From: Agathobaculum sp. Marseille-P7918
Lineage (GTDB): Bacteria > Bacillota > Clostridia > Oscillospirales > Butyricicoccaceae
Length of the DNA stretch: 64,000 nucleotides
Direction of reading: 5' to 3'
Assembly (NCBI RefSeq): GCF_900625105.1
Contig: NZ_UYYD01000008.1
Span: forward strand, 29,310-93,309
Shown piece after piece: positions 1-7,304 of this stretch. How positions within the stretch are numbered: the first letter of the stretch is position 1; the number at the start of each line of letters is the position of its first letter. Under the pieces are notes generated by a model that saw only the letters and a program-made list of their open reading frames with translations, had not been told where the DNA came from and made no database searches. A program made the position numbers and the translations under genes.

Positions 1-1001
1 CGCAGCGCGTCGGTTTTGTCCATCCCTGCGCGCACGGCAAGCATCAGCGCCATCGGCAGCAGCCGCAGCGGGATTTCCGGGTGATCGACCGTGATCGCAG
101 TTGGGATGCCCGCGCGAGCCAAAATGCCCGGCGCTTCGTCAGTCAGGTTGCGCAGCTCGGGTTTGGAACGGTCGGTCATATACGGCCCGCTCACCACCGG
201 CACGCCCTCTTCCGCCAGCAGGTCGGCCACCAGATGCGCTTCCGTGCCGTGAATGATGACCGGCTTGATGCCAAATTCCTTTGCGATGCGCAGCGCGGTG
301 AAAATATCGTCCGCGCGGTGTGCATGGAAATGCGCTTCGATCTTGCCCCAAAGCAGCGGCAGCAGCGCTTCCAGCTTGGCGTCGTAGTCCGGCCCGTCCT
401 CATCCGGATCGCTTTCCGCGCGTTCCCGCCGCGACAGATACTCCTTGGCCTTGTAAAGCTGCTCCCGGATGAGCGCGGCGGTTGCCATACGGGTGACCGG
501 TGCTTCGTCCTTATCGTGATAGACCGACTTGGGGTTTTCGCCCAGCGCAAATTTGATTGCGAGCGGCGCCTTGAGCACCATATCGTCCACGCGGCGGCCC
601 GCGGTTTTGATCAGCGCGATCTGCCCGCCGATCGGGTTGGCGCTGCCCGGGCTGACCGCGGTTGCAGTCACGCCGGCCTCGATGGCCTCGCGGAAACCGC
701 GGTCCATCGGATTGATGCCGTCGATCGCGCGCAGATGCGGCGTGACGGGGTCGGTGTCCTCGTTGCCGTCCGCGCCCTCAAAGCCCAGCCCGTCCTCATA
801 CAGGCCGAGGTGCGAGTGAATGTCGATCAGGCCGGGGGTCAGGATCCCGCCCGCGCCGTCGAAAACCTGTTCGCAGTCCGGCGGGGTCTGCGTGCCCGTG
901 GCGGTGATTTTCCCGTCCTCCAGCAGCACCCAGCCGAAAAACCGCGTGTCCGCCTCGTCCATCGTCCAGACGGTTACATTTTTGATCAGGATTTTATTCA
1001 T
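1..1001 (-). CDS. Amidohydrolase (imidazolonepropionase-like), 3' end outside window
   Basis: The minus frame is open from an ATG at 1001 to the window edge, about 333 residues, and is therefore incomplete at its C-terminus. The protein starts MNKILIKNVTVWTMDE, the usual small beta domain of the composite amidohydrolase fold. The metal-binding HxH motif follows in TPGLIDIHSHLGL near residue 64. Further on are HFHAHRADD (second metal cluster) and VIIHGTEAHL. This arrangement belongs to the cytosolic amidohydrolases that cleave C-N bonds in cyclic or linear amides; the substrate cannot be read from the sequence. The start has AGAGG 7 bases upstream. Downstream of the start lies a convergent small-RNA candidate. 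Family is confident, specificity unknown. Confidence 0.85.
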   Translation of the reverse strand, partial: MNKILIKNVTVWTMDEADTRFFGWVLLEDGKITATGTQTPPDCEQVFDGAGGILTPGLIDIHSHLGLYEDGLGFEGADGNEDTDPVTPHLRAIDGINPMDRGFREAIEAGVTATAVSPGSANPIGGQIALIKTAGRRVDDMVLKAPLAIKFALGENPKSVYHDKDEAPVTRMATAALIREQLYKAKEYLSRRERAESDPDEDGPDYDAKLEALLPLLWGKIEAHFHAHRADDIFTALRIAKEFGIKPVIIHGTEAHLVADLLAEEGVPVVSGPYMTDRSKPELRNLTDEAPGILARAGIPTAITVDHPEIPLRLLPMALMLAVRAGMDKTDAL

Positions 1002-1024
1002 GCAAAACCTCTTTGAAAAAAGCA

Positions 1025-1053
1025 TTGACATAATTGGTAAAATATGGTATATT
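1025..1053 (+). promoter_or_regulatory. Sigma-A promoter on the plus strand
   Basis: TTGACA at 1025-1030, a 17-base spacer, then TATATT at 1048-1053. It points away from the amidohydrolase and into a short stretch with no convincing protein gene, where two hairpins follow. A start near 1060 is inferred from the -10 position. Confidence 0.5.
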
Positions 1054-1059
1054 AACCAT

Positions 1060-1148
1060 GGCAGTTGAAAAGCTGCCATGCACCGTTCATATCTTTATCC
1101 CCACAATCCTACTTTTGGCGCTCTTTCGCAAGGAAGAGCGCGTTTTTT
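1060..1148 (+). ncRNA. Candidate small RNA, about 90 nt
   Basis: This short transcript is predicted from three signals in a row. There is a good sigma-A promoter, then a hairpin (CATGGCAG at 1057-1064 with CTGCCATG at 1073-1080), then an intrinsic terminator (GCGCTCTT at 1118-1125 with AAGAGCGC at 1134-1141, followed by GTTTTTT). No ORF here has a ribosome binding site. It does not look like 6S RNA, which is longer. The function is unknown. It could instead be a 5' leader of something lost. Confidence 0.4.
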
Positions 1149-1181
1149 GCGCCTTTTTGCAGAAATTGTCGAATAAAAACA

Positions 1182-1206
1182 AAACCGAGGTCACCCTCGG
1201 TTTTTG
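1182..1206. terminator. Bidirectional terminator
   Basis: AAAACCGAGG pairs with CCTCGGTTTT across a 4-base loop, with T-runs on both strands. On the minus strand it ends the yabM-to-yabR operon. Confidence 0.75.
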
Positions 1207-1209
1207 TGT

Positions 1210-1665
1210 TTATCTGCGCCGGCGCGAACCGTTTTTACGGTCGGCCGCATGGCGCACGTCGGCCTGACGGCTCTCGCTGTCCGACATGAACGCCTTCAGT
1301 TTATCCTCAAAGCTCATCGTTGCGGGATCCTTCGGCTGCTGTGCAGCACGGCCGCGCGGTGCGGCGGAGCGCTGCTGGAAACGCGGCTGACGGGGCGCAT
1401 AACCGCCCGTCCGTTCCGACCGATGCTCCTGCGGCTGGGCCTTCTTGATGGAAAGGTTGATGCGGCCGGCCTGATCGATATTGATGATCTTGACCTTGAC
1501 CATCTGCCCTTCCTGCAGAAAATCCTTGATATCGTTGACAAAGCTTGACGCAACCTCAGAGATATGCACCATGCCCGACTTGCCCTCCGGCAACGCAACG
1601 AACGCGCCGAACTTGGTAATGCCCGTTACCTTACCTTCTACAATCGTTCCCACTGCCAAATCCAT
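1210..1665 (-). CDS. S1 RNA-binding domain protein, YabR type
   Basis: 151 residues. An S1 domain fills residues 1-70 (MDLAVGTIVEGKVTGITKFG, then GKSGMVHISEVAS and VKVKIINIDQAGRINLSI). The tail is basic, rich in Gln, Arg and Pro, and probably disordered. In Bacillus the homologue yabR (also CvfD or GSP13-like) binds ribosomes or RNA, and it is likewise the last gene after divIC. The ATG at 1665 was chosen because GGAGG lies upstream and the S1 fold begins exactly there; an in-frame extension overlaps divIC. It is the last gene of the operon before a strong terminator. Confidence 0.85.
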   Translation of the reverse strand: MDLAVGTIVEGKVTGITKFGAFVALPEGKSGMVHISEVASSFVNDIKDFLQEGQMVKVKIINIDQAGRINLSIKKAQPQEHRSERTGGYAPRQPRFQQRSAAPRGRAAQQPKDPATMSFEDKLKAFMSDSESRQADVRHAADRKNGSRRRR

Positions 1666-1699
1666 ATAAGCTTTTTTGCCTCCGTTACTCTTTTCCCTT

Positions 1700-1981
1700 T
1701 TACCGGCTGGAGGTGTCCACAAAAACACGTTCCCCGGGTTCCGCATAGCTCAGTTCGGTGCGTGCCAGCTCGCTGATATCCTCCTCGGTAATGCCGTTTT
1801 GCATTTCCTGCCGCAGCTGTTCGTTGGCTTCCTGATATTCCTGCACCTGCTGGGTCAGGGAGTCAAGCTCAGCCCGCTTATCCGCGATCTGCGACTGCAG
1901 TCGGACGATCGTGACCACTGCGTAAAGCAAAAACGCCAGCATCGCTATTTTTACCACAACCGGCATTTTCCGCTTCGACAC
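1700..1981 (-). CDS. divIC: Septum formation initiator, FtsB/DivIC family
   Basis: 93 residues with one N-terminal membrane helix (VVVKIAMLAFLLYAVVTIVRL) followed by a coiled coil of about 45 residues, which is the FtsB/DivIC architecture. The protein acts in the divisome as a small bitopic partner of FtsL and DivIB. Start choice: a GTG at 1981 has GAGGTGA five bases upstream. The GTG three codons earlier lies inside that Shine-Dalgarno sequence, and the later ATG has a poor one. Position between yabQ and yabR matches the Bacillus yabO-P-Q-divIC-yabR order. Confidence 0.85.
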   Translation of the reverse strand: MSKRKMPVVVKIAMLAFLLYAVVTIVRLQSQIADKRAELDSLTQQVQEYQEANEQLRQEMQNGITEEDISELARTELSYAEPGERVFVDTSSR

Positions 1982-2026
1982 GTTTCTCACCTCGTACTGT
2001 CTGTCCGCGTCAAACTGACTTGAGTT

Positions 2027-2485
2027 TTATTTTATACCTTTCCCGCGAAAAATGGAAGAGGGTTTTGCAAACTTTTTTGCAAAAAATGCAATTCTGCCCG
2101 CAAGAGAGCACTGCCGCAGGCGCTGTGCCATGCTTTGTCCCGCGCGGCACAGCAGCGCAACGCCCTGCGCGATGCCGCGCAGCACCCCTTCCAAAACCGC
2201 AAGCACCAAACCGCTGAGCAGCCCAAAATACAGGGCCGCGCCGCCCGCCGCGCCGGCAAGCACGAAATAACGGTCCTGCCCGGCAGCCAGCAGCAGGTTG
2301 AACTCAAACAACGCGGCAAGCAGGACCAGCCAGAATGCCAGATCGCACACCGCCGTGGCCGCCCATCCGAACCCAAACAGCCGCCGCGGGGCGCGCAGCA
2401 GGTCATACACCACGCCGATGCCTGCGCCCAGAAGCACGCTTTGCAGGAACAGGCGCAGCTGCTCCTGATTGGAAAAGAACTCCAT
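2027..2485 (-). CDS. yabQ: Spore cortex biosynthesis protein YabQ
   Basis: 152 residues with about four hydrophobic segments, beginning MEFFSNQEQLRLFLQSVLLG and GIGVVYDLLRAPRR, the latter being a conserved YabQ signature. In Bacillus YabQ sits in the outer forespore membrane and is needed for cortex formation. It is translated just after yabP with a 6-base gap, so the pair is co-expressed. A Shine-Dalgarno GGCGGGTGAAG precedes the ATG. The C-terminal part is less conserved and basic. Confidence 0.85.
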   Translation of the reverse strand: MEFFSNQEQLRLFLQSVLLGAGIGVVYDLLRAPRRLFGFGWAATAVCDLAFWLVLLAALFEFNLLLAAGQDRYFVLAGAAGGAALYFGLLSGLVLAVLEGVLRGIAQGVALLCRAGQSMAQRLRQCSLAGRIAFFAKKFAKPSSIFRGKGIK

Positions 2486-2491
2486 CCCGCT

Positions 2492-2776
2492 TCACCCGCC
2501 AAACAACCGCTTGAACCAGCTGCCGCGCGGCTGCACGCTGTCGTCGTATTCGATCAGGCCGATTTCGCCTTCCACGATCAGCTCCCCGGCCTCCAGCTGC
2601 AGCCGCTCCACATGCAGCCCCTGCCCGCGCACGACCACCATGCCGCGCACGGTCTCCAGCAGCACCTGTTCCTCGTCAAAGCTCTGCACGTCCACAACGC
2701 CGGAAACCGACAGCTTCTCCCGCCCCTCCAGAATGATGTTATGCGGCATTTCCCTGTTGCGATCTTCGGATGCCAT
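2492..2776 (-). CDS. yabP: Sporulation protein YabP
   Basis: 94 residues of a compact beta-rich protein of the YabP/YqfC family (NIILEGREKLSVSGVVDV, then LIVEGEIGLIEYDD). YabP is a spore-coat assembly or cortex-associated protein made under sigma-E in Bacillus. The ATG at 2776 was chosen over a possible earlier start because GGAGGG lies 9 bases upstream and the earlier frame runs through the upstream terminator. The terminator at 2799-2841 separates it from the S4 gene, so yabP-yabQ may have its own sporulation promoter. Confidence 0.85.
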   Translation of the reverse strand: MASEDRNREMPHNIILEGREKLSVSGVVDVQSFDEEQVLLETVRGMVVVRGQGLHVERLQLEAGELIVEGEIGLIEYDDSVQPRGSWFKRLFGG

Positions 2777-2798
2777 CAGCCATTCCCTCCCTGCAAAA

Positions 2799-2841
2799 AA
2801 ACATCCCGCTCCCTTCATCCTATGAAGGGGCGGGATGTTTT
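2799..2841 (-). terminator. Intrinsic terminator after the S4 gene
   Basis: AACATCCCGCCCC and GGGAGCGGGATGTT form a long stem on the minus strand, followed by seven T. It lies between the S4-domain gene and yabP, splitting the operon into housekeeping and sporulation halves. Confidence 0.85.
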
Positions 2842-2850
2842 AGCACTCGG

Positions 2851-3093
2851 TCAGGAGATTTCGCGGTACATAGCGGCGGCGTCCGCCTTGAGCGCATGCT
2901 CTGCAATGGCAAGCACTTCCACCTTCATGGTGCGCTGGCCAAAGGCAATTTCAATGATATCGCCTGTTTTCACCTGATACGACGCCTTTGCCGGCTTTCC
3001 GTTGACCGTGATACGCGCGGCGTCGCACGCATCGTTTGCCACGGTGCGGCGCTTGATCAGGCGCGAAACCTTGAGGTATTTATCCAGTCTCAC
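2851..3093 (-). CDS. rqcP: S4-domain RNA-binding protein, RqcP/YabO (Hsp15-like)
   Basis: 80 residues, essentially one S4 domain: MRLDKYLKVSRLIKRRTVAN, then ARITVNGKPAKASYQVKTGD. The Bacillus homologue YabO, renamed RqcP, works with RqcH in poly-alanine tailing on stalled 50S subunits. The start is a GTG at 3093 with AAGGTGG upstream. Only one base separates it from the hup stop codon, so the two are translationally linked. The family assignment is firm; the quality-control role is taken from the Bacillus homologue. Confidence 0.85.
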   Translation of the reverse strand: MRLDKYLKVSRLIKRRTVANDACDAARITVNGKPAKASYQVKTGDIIEIAFGQRTMKVEVLAIAEHALKADAAAMYREIS

Positions 3094-3094
3094 G

Positions 3095-3373
3095 TTATTC
3101 TGCGTCCACCTTATCCTTGAGGGTTTTGCTGGGCTTGAACACCGGCATGGTTGCCGCCGCGATCGGGATTTCCTCACCCGTGCGCGGATTATGGCCCGTA
3201 CGCGCCGCGCGCTGCTTGGTTTCAAACGAACCAAAGCCGCTGATCTGCACCTTATCGCCGGATGCCAGCGCATCGCCGATCGCCGTAAATACCGCATCGA
3301 TCGTCTTTTCCGTATCCTTTTTGGAAAGGCCGGTTTTGTCCGCAACGAGCGTGACAAATTCGCTTTTCTTCAT
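3095..3373 (-). CDS. hup: HU family DNA-binding protein
   Basis: 92 residues, full length for HU. It begins MKKSEFVTLVADKTGLSKKD and carries the signature GFGSFETKQRAARTGHNPRTG, which includes the DNA-intercalating beta arm (NPRTG). It is a dimeric nucleoid protein that bends DNA. It lies between mazG and the S4 gene. In Bacillus the same gene order has no hup at this point, whereas many Clostridia keep it here. The Shine-Dalgarno is GGAGG, 7 bases before the ATG. Confidence 0.92.
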   Translation of the reverse strand: MKKSEFVTLVADKTGLSKKDTEKTIDAVFTAIGDALASGDKVQISGFGSFETKQRAARTGHNPRTGEEIPIAAATMPVFKPSKTLKDKVDAE

Positions 3374-3387
3374 GCGTAGTTCCTCCG

Positions 3388-4179
3388 TTATTCCTGTTCC
3401 TTTGATTTATTCCAAAGCGCATCCAGTTCTGCCAGCGACAAATCGGACAACGCCTTGTTCTCCCCGCGCGCCTGCCGCTCCATCGAAGCAAAGCGGCTGA
3501 TAAACTTGTTGCACGTCTTTTCGAGCGCGCGCTCCGGATCGATCTTCAAATGCCGCGCGACATTGACCACCGCAAACAGCAGATCGCCCAGCTCTTCCTC
3601 GGCGTCGCCGTTGCCGTCCATCGCCTGACGCAGCTCTTCGGTCTCCTCGCCGACCTTTTCAAACGCGCCCTGCGCATTTTCCCAGTCAAAGCCGACCTTC
3701 GCAGCCTTTTTCTGCAGCTTTTCCGCACGGATCAGGCTGGGCAGGCTGCGCGCCACGCTGTCAAGCGCGGAGGTATCGGTCTCCTGATGCTTTTCCACCC
3801 GCTTGAGCGCATCCCAGTTTTGCAGGATCTCCTCAGACGAGCTGACTTCCACCGAGCCGAAAATGTGCGGATGCCGGAAAATCAGCTTTTTGCACACACC
3901 GTCCGCCACGTCGCCAATGTCGAACACGCCTTTTTCCTTTTCCATCTGCGTGTGGAACACGACCTGCAGCAGCACGTCGCCCAGCTCTTCCTTCAGGTGC
4001 TCGGTGTCCTGCTCGTCGATCGCCTCGCAGACCTCATAGGTCTCCTCAATGAAATTGCGGCGGATGGACTGGTGGTCCTGTTCCCGATCCCACATGCAGC
4101 CGTCCGGCGCGCGCAGAATCTCCATGATCCGCAGCAGATCGTCAAAATTATACTTCTCTTTTTGCTGAAAATCAACCAT
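3388..4179 (-). CDS. mazG: Nucleoside triphosphate pyrophosphohydrolase MazG
   Basis: 263 residues with two tandem MazG domains. The first (residues 12-110) has EETYEVCEAID and EELGDVLLQVVFHT, and the second (about 160-240) has EETEELRQAM and EELGDLLFAVVNVARH. The ExxE...ExxD sets are the Mg2+-binding residues. The enzyme hydrolyses NTPs or dNTPs, removing non-canonical nucleotides. The ATG at 4179 is preferred over a GTG three codons upstream because AGGA lies 10 bases away from the ATG but touches the GTG. It follows the flippase-like gene, as yabN follows yabM in Bacillus. Confidence 0.9.
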   Translation of the reverse strand: MVDFQQKEKYNFDDLLRIMEILRAPDGCMWDREQDHQSIRRNFIEETYEVCEAIDEQDTEHLKEELGDVLLQVVFHTQMEKEKGVFDIGDVADGVCKKLIFRHPHIFGSVEVSSSEEILQNWDALKRVEKHQETDTSALDSVARSLPSLIRAEKLQKKAAKVGFDWENAQGAFEKVGEETEELRQAMDGNGDAEEELGDLLFAVVNVARHLKIDPERALEKTCNKFISRFASMERQARGENKALSDLSLAELDALWNKSKEQE

Positions 4180-4195
4180 TTTTCGCACTTCCTGC

Positions 4196-5821
4196 TCACT
4201 TTAAGTGTAATATATTTGCTAATTTCTCGCCCTTTGGCAAGAGCAGCACATCCTCGCGTTCCACGGCGTGCAGCAGCAGCAATAACACAACATAAACCAC
4301 CACCGCCACCGCGATCGAAGCGAGCGTGACCAACTTATCCAGCACCGTACCGGGCGCCGCATCCAGCACCCGCAGCAGCACGGTATGGCACAGATAGGTC
4401 GCCGCGCCCATGCCCACCGTCGCCGCAAACGGCCGTCCCGCCGTTTTGCCCAGCGGCGGCAGCGCGTGCGACAGCCGTCCGATATGGAACAGGTTGATCA
4501 GGGCGATCAGCCAATAGCACACCGCTGTGCTGATCGGTGCGCCCGCAATATTGAGTTCCGGCATGCCGATCAGGACATAATCGCCGAAAATCTTCACCAG
4601 CGCGCCGAGGAACATCGAAATCAGGGGCAGATCAATCCGTCCAAACGCCTGCAACACCGCATTGGTGATCGCCACCAGCGCCACGGCCGGCACGGCAAAG
4701 CCCAGAATCGCCATCAGCTGCCCGCCGAGCACCGTGCCCTCGGAATAGAACATCCGCAGGATCGGCCCGGACAGCAGCAAAAAGCCCGCGCCTGCCGGCA
4801 AGGTTATGATCATGGTCAGCCGCATCGCGGTCGCCATGGTCTTGGATACCTTGGTAAAGTTCTGCGCCGCCCGCGCACTCGCGATCGTCGGCAGGACGCT
4901 GACGGCCAGCGCCGTAATCAGCGTCTGCGGCAGATTGAAAAAGTTGACCGCGTTGCCGGTGTAAATGCCGTAAGCGGTCGTGGCCGCCTCGGCCGTCATG
5001 CCGACCGCAGGGCTTTGCAGCCGCGCGGAGATCAGCGCCACGTCGATCAGGTCGGTCAGGCTCATGACCGCCGAGCTGATCGTGATCGGAATGGAAAGCG
5101 ACAGCAGGGTTTTGGCCAGCTCCCGCGTCGGCCGCACCGCGTCGCTCAGCAGATGCACCGGTTCGGACCGCCGGCGCGTGATGCCCGCCTGCACGAGCAT
5201 ATAGCCCGCCGCGACGACCTCGCCCAGCGTAACGCCCAGCACGGTCAGCGCCGCGACCATCGGGTCGTCCAGCCCCAGCTGCTTGGCGTAATAGGCAAGG
5301 CCCAGACCGGCAAACAGCTTGCCCATCGCCTCGATCACCTGGGAGACCGCCGTTGGCACCATGTTGGCCCGGCCCTGATAATATCCGCGGAACACGGACA
5401 GGATGGCAACCATTGCAACGCTCGGCGCGATTGCCATGACCGCCAGCCGCGCATCCGGGTTTTTGATCCAGCCCGCGAACGTATCCGCGCCGAAGAACAG
5501 CACCACGGTCGCCAACACGCCTACCGGGACAAAAATGCCCGCCGCGACGCGCACGATCCGGCGCACCTCGCGCTCCCGCCCGCAGGCGGTCGCCTCGGCC
5601 ACCATTTTGGACAGCGCCGCCGGCAGGCCGACCGTCGAAATAACCAGCATCGCCGTATAGATCCGGTAAGCTGCGCTGAACAGGCCGAACGCCGGCGAGC
5701 TCTCGCCGCCGATCATGTTCTGCAGCGGGATCTGGAAAAATGCGCCGATGACTTTGACCACCAGGCTTGCAATCATCAGAATGACCGCGCCCTGAATAAA
5801 ATTCTGTTTTTTTCGCTGCAA
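4196..5821 (-). CDS. MOP-superfamily polysaccharide/lipid flippase, YabM/SpoVB-like
   Basis: 541 residues with about 14 predicted membrane helices, starting GAVILMIASLVVKVIGAFFQIPLQNMIG. That is the conserved opening of the SpoVB/MurJ branch, with the GGESSPAFGLFSAAY loop. Family members move lipid-linked oligosaccharides across the membrane. In sporulating Firmicutes SpoVB acts in cortex synthesis, while YabM in this exact synteny has no settled substrate. The start is an apparent TTG at 5821 with an AAAGGGCG-like site, so the true start is uncertain; a methionine 15 codons in is the alternative. It is first in the operon leading to yabR. Confidence 0.85.
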   Translation of the reverse strand: MQRKKQNFIQGAVILMIASLVVKVIGAFFQIPLQNMIGGESSPAFGLFSAAYRIYTAMLVISTVGLPAALSKMVAEATACGREREVRRIVRVAAGIFVPVGVLATVVLFFGADTFAGWIKNPDARLAVMAIAPSVAMVAILSVFRGYYQGRANMVPTAVSQVIEAMGKLFAGLGLAYYAKQLGLDDPMVAALTVLGVTLGEVVAAGYMLVQAGITRRRSEPVHLLSDAVRPTRELAKTLLSLSIPITISSAVMSLTDLIDVALISARLQSPAVGMTAEAATTAYGIYTGNAVNFFNLPQTLITALAVSVLPTIASARAAQNFTKVSKTMATAMRLTMIITLPAGAGFLLLSGPILRMFYSEGTVLGGQLMAILGFAVPAVALVAITNAVLQAFGRIDLPLISMFLGALVKIFGDYVLIGMPELNIAGAPISTAVCYWLIALINLFHIGRLSHALPPLGKTAGRPFAATVGMGAATYLCHTVLLRVLDAAPGTVLDKLVTLASIAVAVVVYVVLLLLLHAVEREDVLLLPKGEKLANILHLK

Positions 5822-5883
5822 ACGTTACACGCCCTTTGCTTTTTCTTATATTACCGTATGGCAGGGCGCTCCGAAATATGCGC

Positions 5884-6276
5884 TCACAGCGCGCCGCCGC
5901 AGCCCGAGCAATATGCGTCCTCCCGGCTGCACGTCTTGCCGCAGTGCGGGCAGACCACGATGGTCTTCATGCCTGCCAATTCCTCGCGCAAAGCCGTGAT
6001 TTTCTCCTGCTTTGCGTCTACCGCGGCGATCTTTTCATCCATTTCGTCATTGGAAACCTCGACACCGCGGTGCAGGTCGTACACCATTCTGCCGATTTCC
6101 TTATAGAGCACCTCGCACTCGGTGTTGAGATCGAAAATTTGCAGATTCAGGCGGGTCGCGCTGGCCAGCTCATTTGCCTTTTTGCCGGCGACGTCCGCCG
6201 CGCGGCCGGCCGCCTTGCCGGTCTTTTCCGCCATCACTTTGATCTTGTCCAGAAACGATTGTACCTTTGCATCCAT
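5884..6276 (-). CDS. Coiled-coil protein with C-terminal zinc ribbon
   Basis: 130 residues. The N-terminal 40 residues form an Ala/Lys/Gly-rich amphipathic helix (KIKVMAEKTGKAAGRAADVAG). A coiled coil spans about 50-105. A C-terminal zinc ribbon has CPHCGKTC and CSGCGG. This layout is common in short Clostridia proteins of unknown function. The ATG at 6276 follows GGAAGGAG at 8 bases. It is the last gene before the yabM operon and may be transcribed alone. No function can be assigned. Confidence 0.7.
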   Translation of the reverse strand: MDAKVQSFLDKIKVMAEKTGKAAGRAADVAGKKANELASATRLNLQIFDLNTECEVLYKEIGRMVYDLHRGVEVSNDEMDEKIAAVDAKQEKITALREELAGMKTIVVCPHCGKTCSREDAYCSGCGGAL

Positions 6277-6366
6277 CGTCCATCGCTCCTTCCGGGCGGC
6301 CAAAGACCGCCATATTTGGTTTATTATACTTCACACCCTGCCAAAAAGCAAGGTTTTGTGCCGGTT

Positions 6367-7290
6367 TCAGCCGATAAACTCGTGCAGAACGGAGTCTTCC
6401 GGCAGGAAATCCGCATAGTCGATCGGCGCCACCTGTCCCAGCACCTCGCCGAGCGGCTTGAGATCCGCAGATGCAAGCTCCTGCTTGTATTGCCGCAGCC
6501 GCGGCGTCAGATGCTGCATCAGGATGCACAGCTCATACGGCAAAAACGTGTCCACCGTCAGGTTTGCCTGCCCGCGATGCGGCGCGATATACAGCCGCTC
6601 GCCGCGCCGCACCGAATTCCACTGGTGCAGTGTTTCCTCCACCGGCGAATTGCGGAACAGGCTGTCGCGCATGGCGCGGCGCAGGAACCGCAGCATATAC
6701 GGCTCGAGCCGCGGCCCCTCCTGCGGCACGACCGCGCTGGCCACCGACAGATACACGCCGGTCGCCGCGTGCGCCAGATCGCCCATGATGACCGGGTTGA
6801 ACGAGTGGATGCCCTCGATGAGCACAACCTCGTCCGGGTCCAGCCGCAGGGTACGCGCGCCGGGAATCGAAGTGCGCGTTTCAAAATCGAACCGCGGCAG
6901 CTCGATCTCCTCCCCTGCCACCAGCTGCGCCAGATGCTGGCTGAGTAACGGCAGGTTCATGCACTCCGGGCTTTCCAGATCGGGCACGCCGTTTTCCGGG
7001 TCGGGCGGAATTTCATAGGTGCCGACCGTGCGGTAATAATCATCCATCGAGATCATCTCCGCATGGATGCCATGCGCTTCCAGTGCGCGCGCGAGGCGGT
7101 CATTGGTCGTGGTCTTGCCCGACGAAGACGGCCCGTTGAGCAACACGATCGGTTTCTGCGCGCTGTTTTCCGCGACTTCCTCCGCCACGGCGAGCACCTG
7201 CGCATGATACTTTTCCTCACATTCCTGGATGAATGCCATCGCATCATACCGCGCGCGATGATTGATATATTTGAGCGTATATTCCGCCAT
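6367..7290 (-). CDS. Nucleoside/uridine kinase-like P-loop protein
   Basis: 307 residues. The P-loop is GPSSSGKTTT near residue 57. The Asp of MISMDDYYR near 85 and the LIEGIHSFNP segment near 160 match the uridine kinase/phosphoribulokinase fold. The N-terminal 50 residues are the TGS-lacking remnant typical of the Clostridia nucleoside kinase group, where the full protein often carries a threonyl-tRNA-synthetase-like N-terminus. The likely reaction is ATP-dependent phosphorylation of a nucleoside. AAGGAGG precedes the ATG. It is downstream of hemZ by 14 bases, so probably co-transcribed. Confidence 0.8.
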   Translation of the reverse strand: MAEYTLKYINHRARYDAMAFIQECEEKYHAQVLAVAEEVAENSAQKPIVLLNGPSSSGKTTTNDRLARALEAHGIHAEMISMDDYYRTVGTYEIPPDPENGVPDLESPECMNLPLLSQHLAQLVAGEEIELPRFDFETRTSIPGARTLRLDPDEVVLIEGIHSFNPVIMGDLAHAATGVYLSVASAVVPQEGPRLEPYMLRFLRRAMRDSLFRNSPVEETLHQWNSVRRGERLYIAPHRGQANLTVDTFLPYELCILMQHLTPRLRQYKQELASADLKPLGEVLGQVAPIDYADFLPEDSVLHEFIG

Positions 7291-7304
7291 ACCCCTGTCC
7301 CTCC

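Noticed and set aside
1025..1206. 6S RNA or another known RNA for the small-RNA candidate
   Set aside because: The predicted length of about 90 nt and two simple hairpins do not match 6S RNA, SRP RNA or tmRNA features.
1034..1289. Short plus-strand protein frames after the 1025 promoter
   Set aside because: No ribosome sites, overlapping frames, and both terminator hairpins lie inside them.
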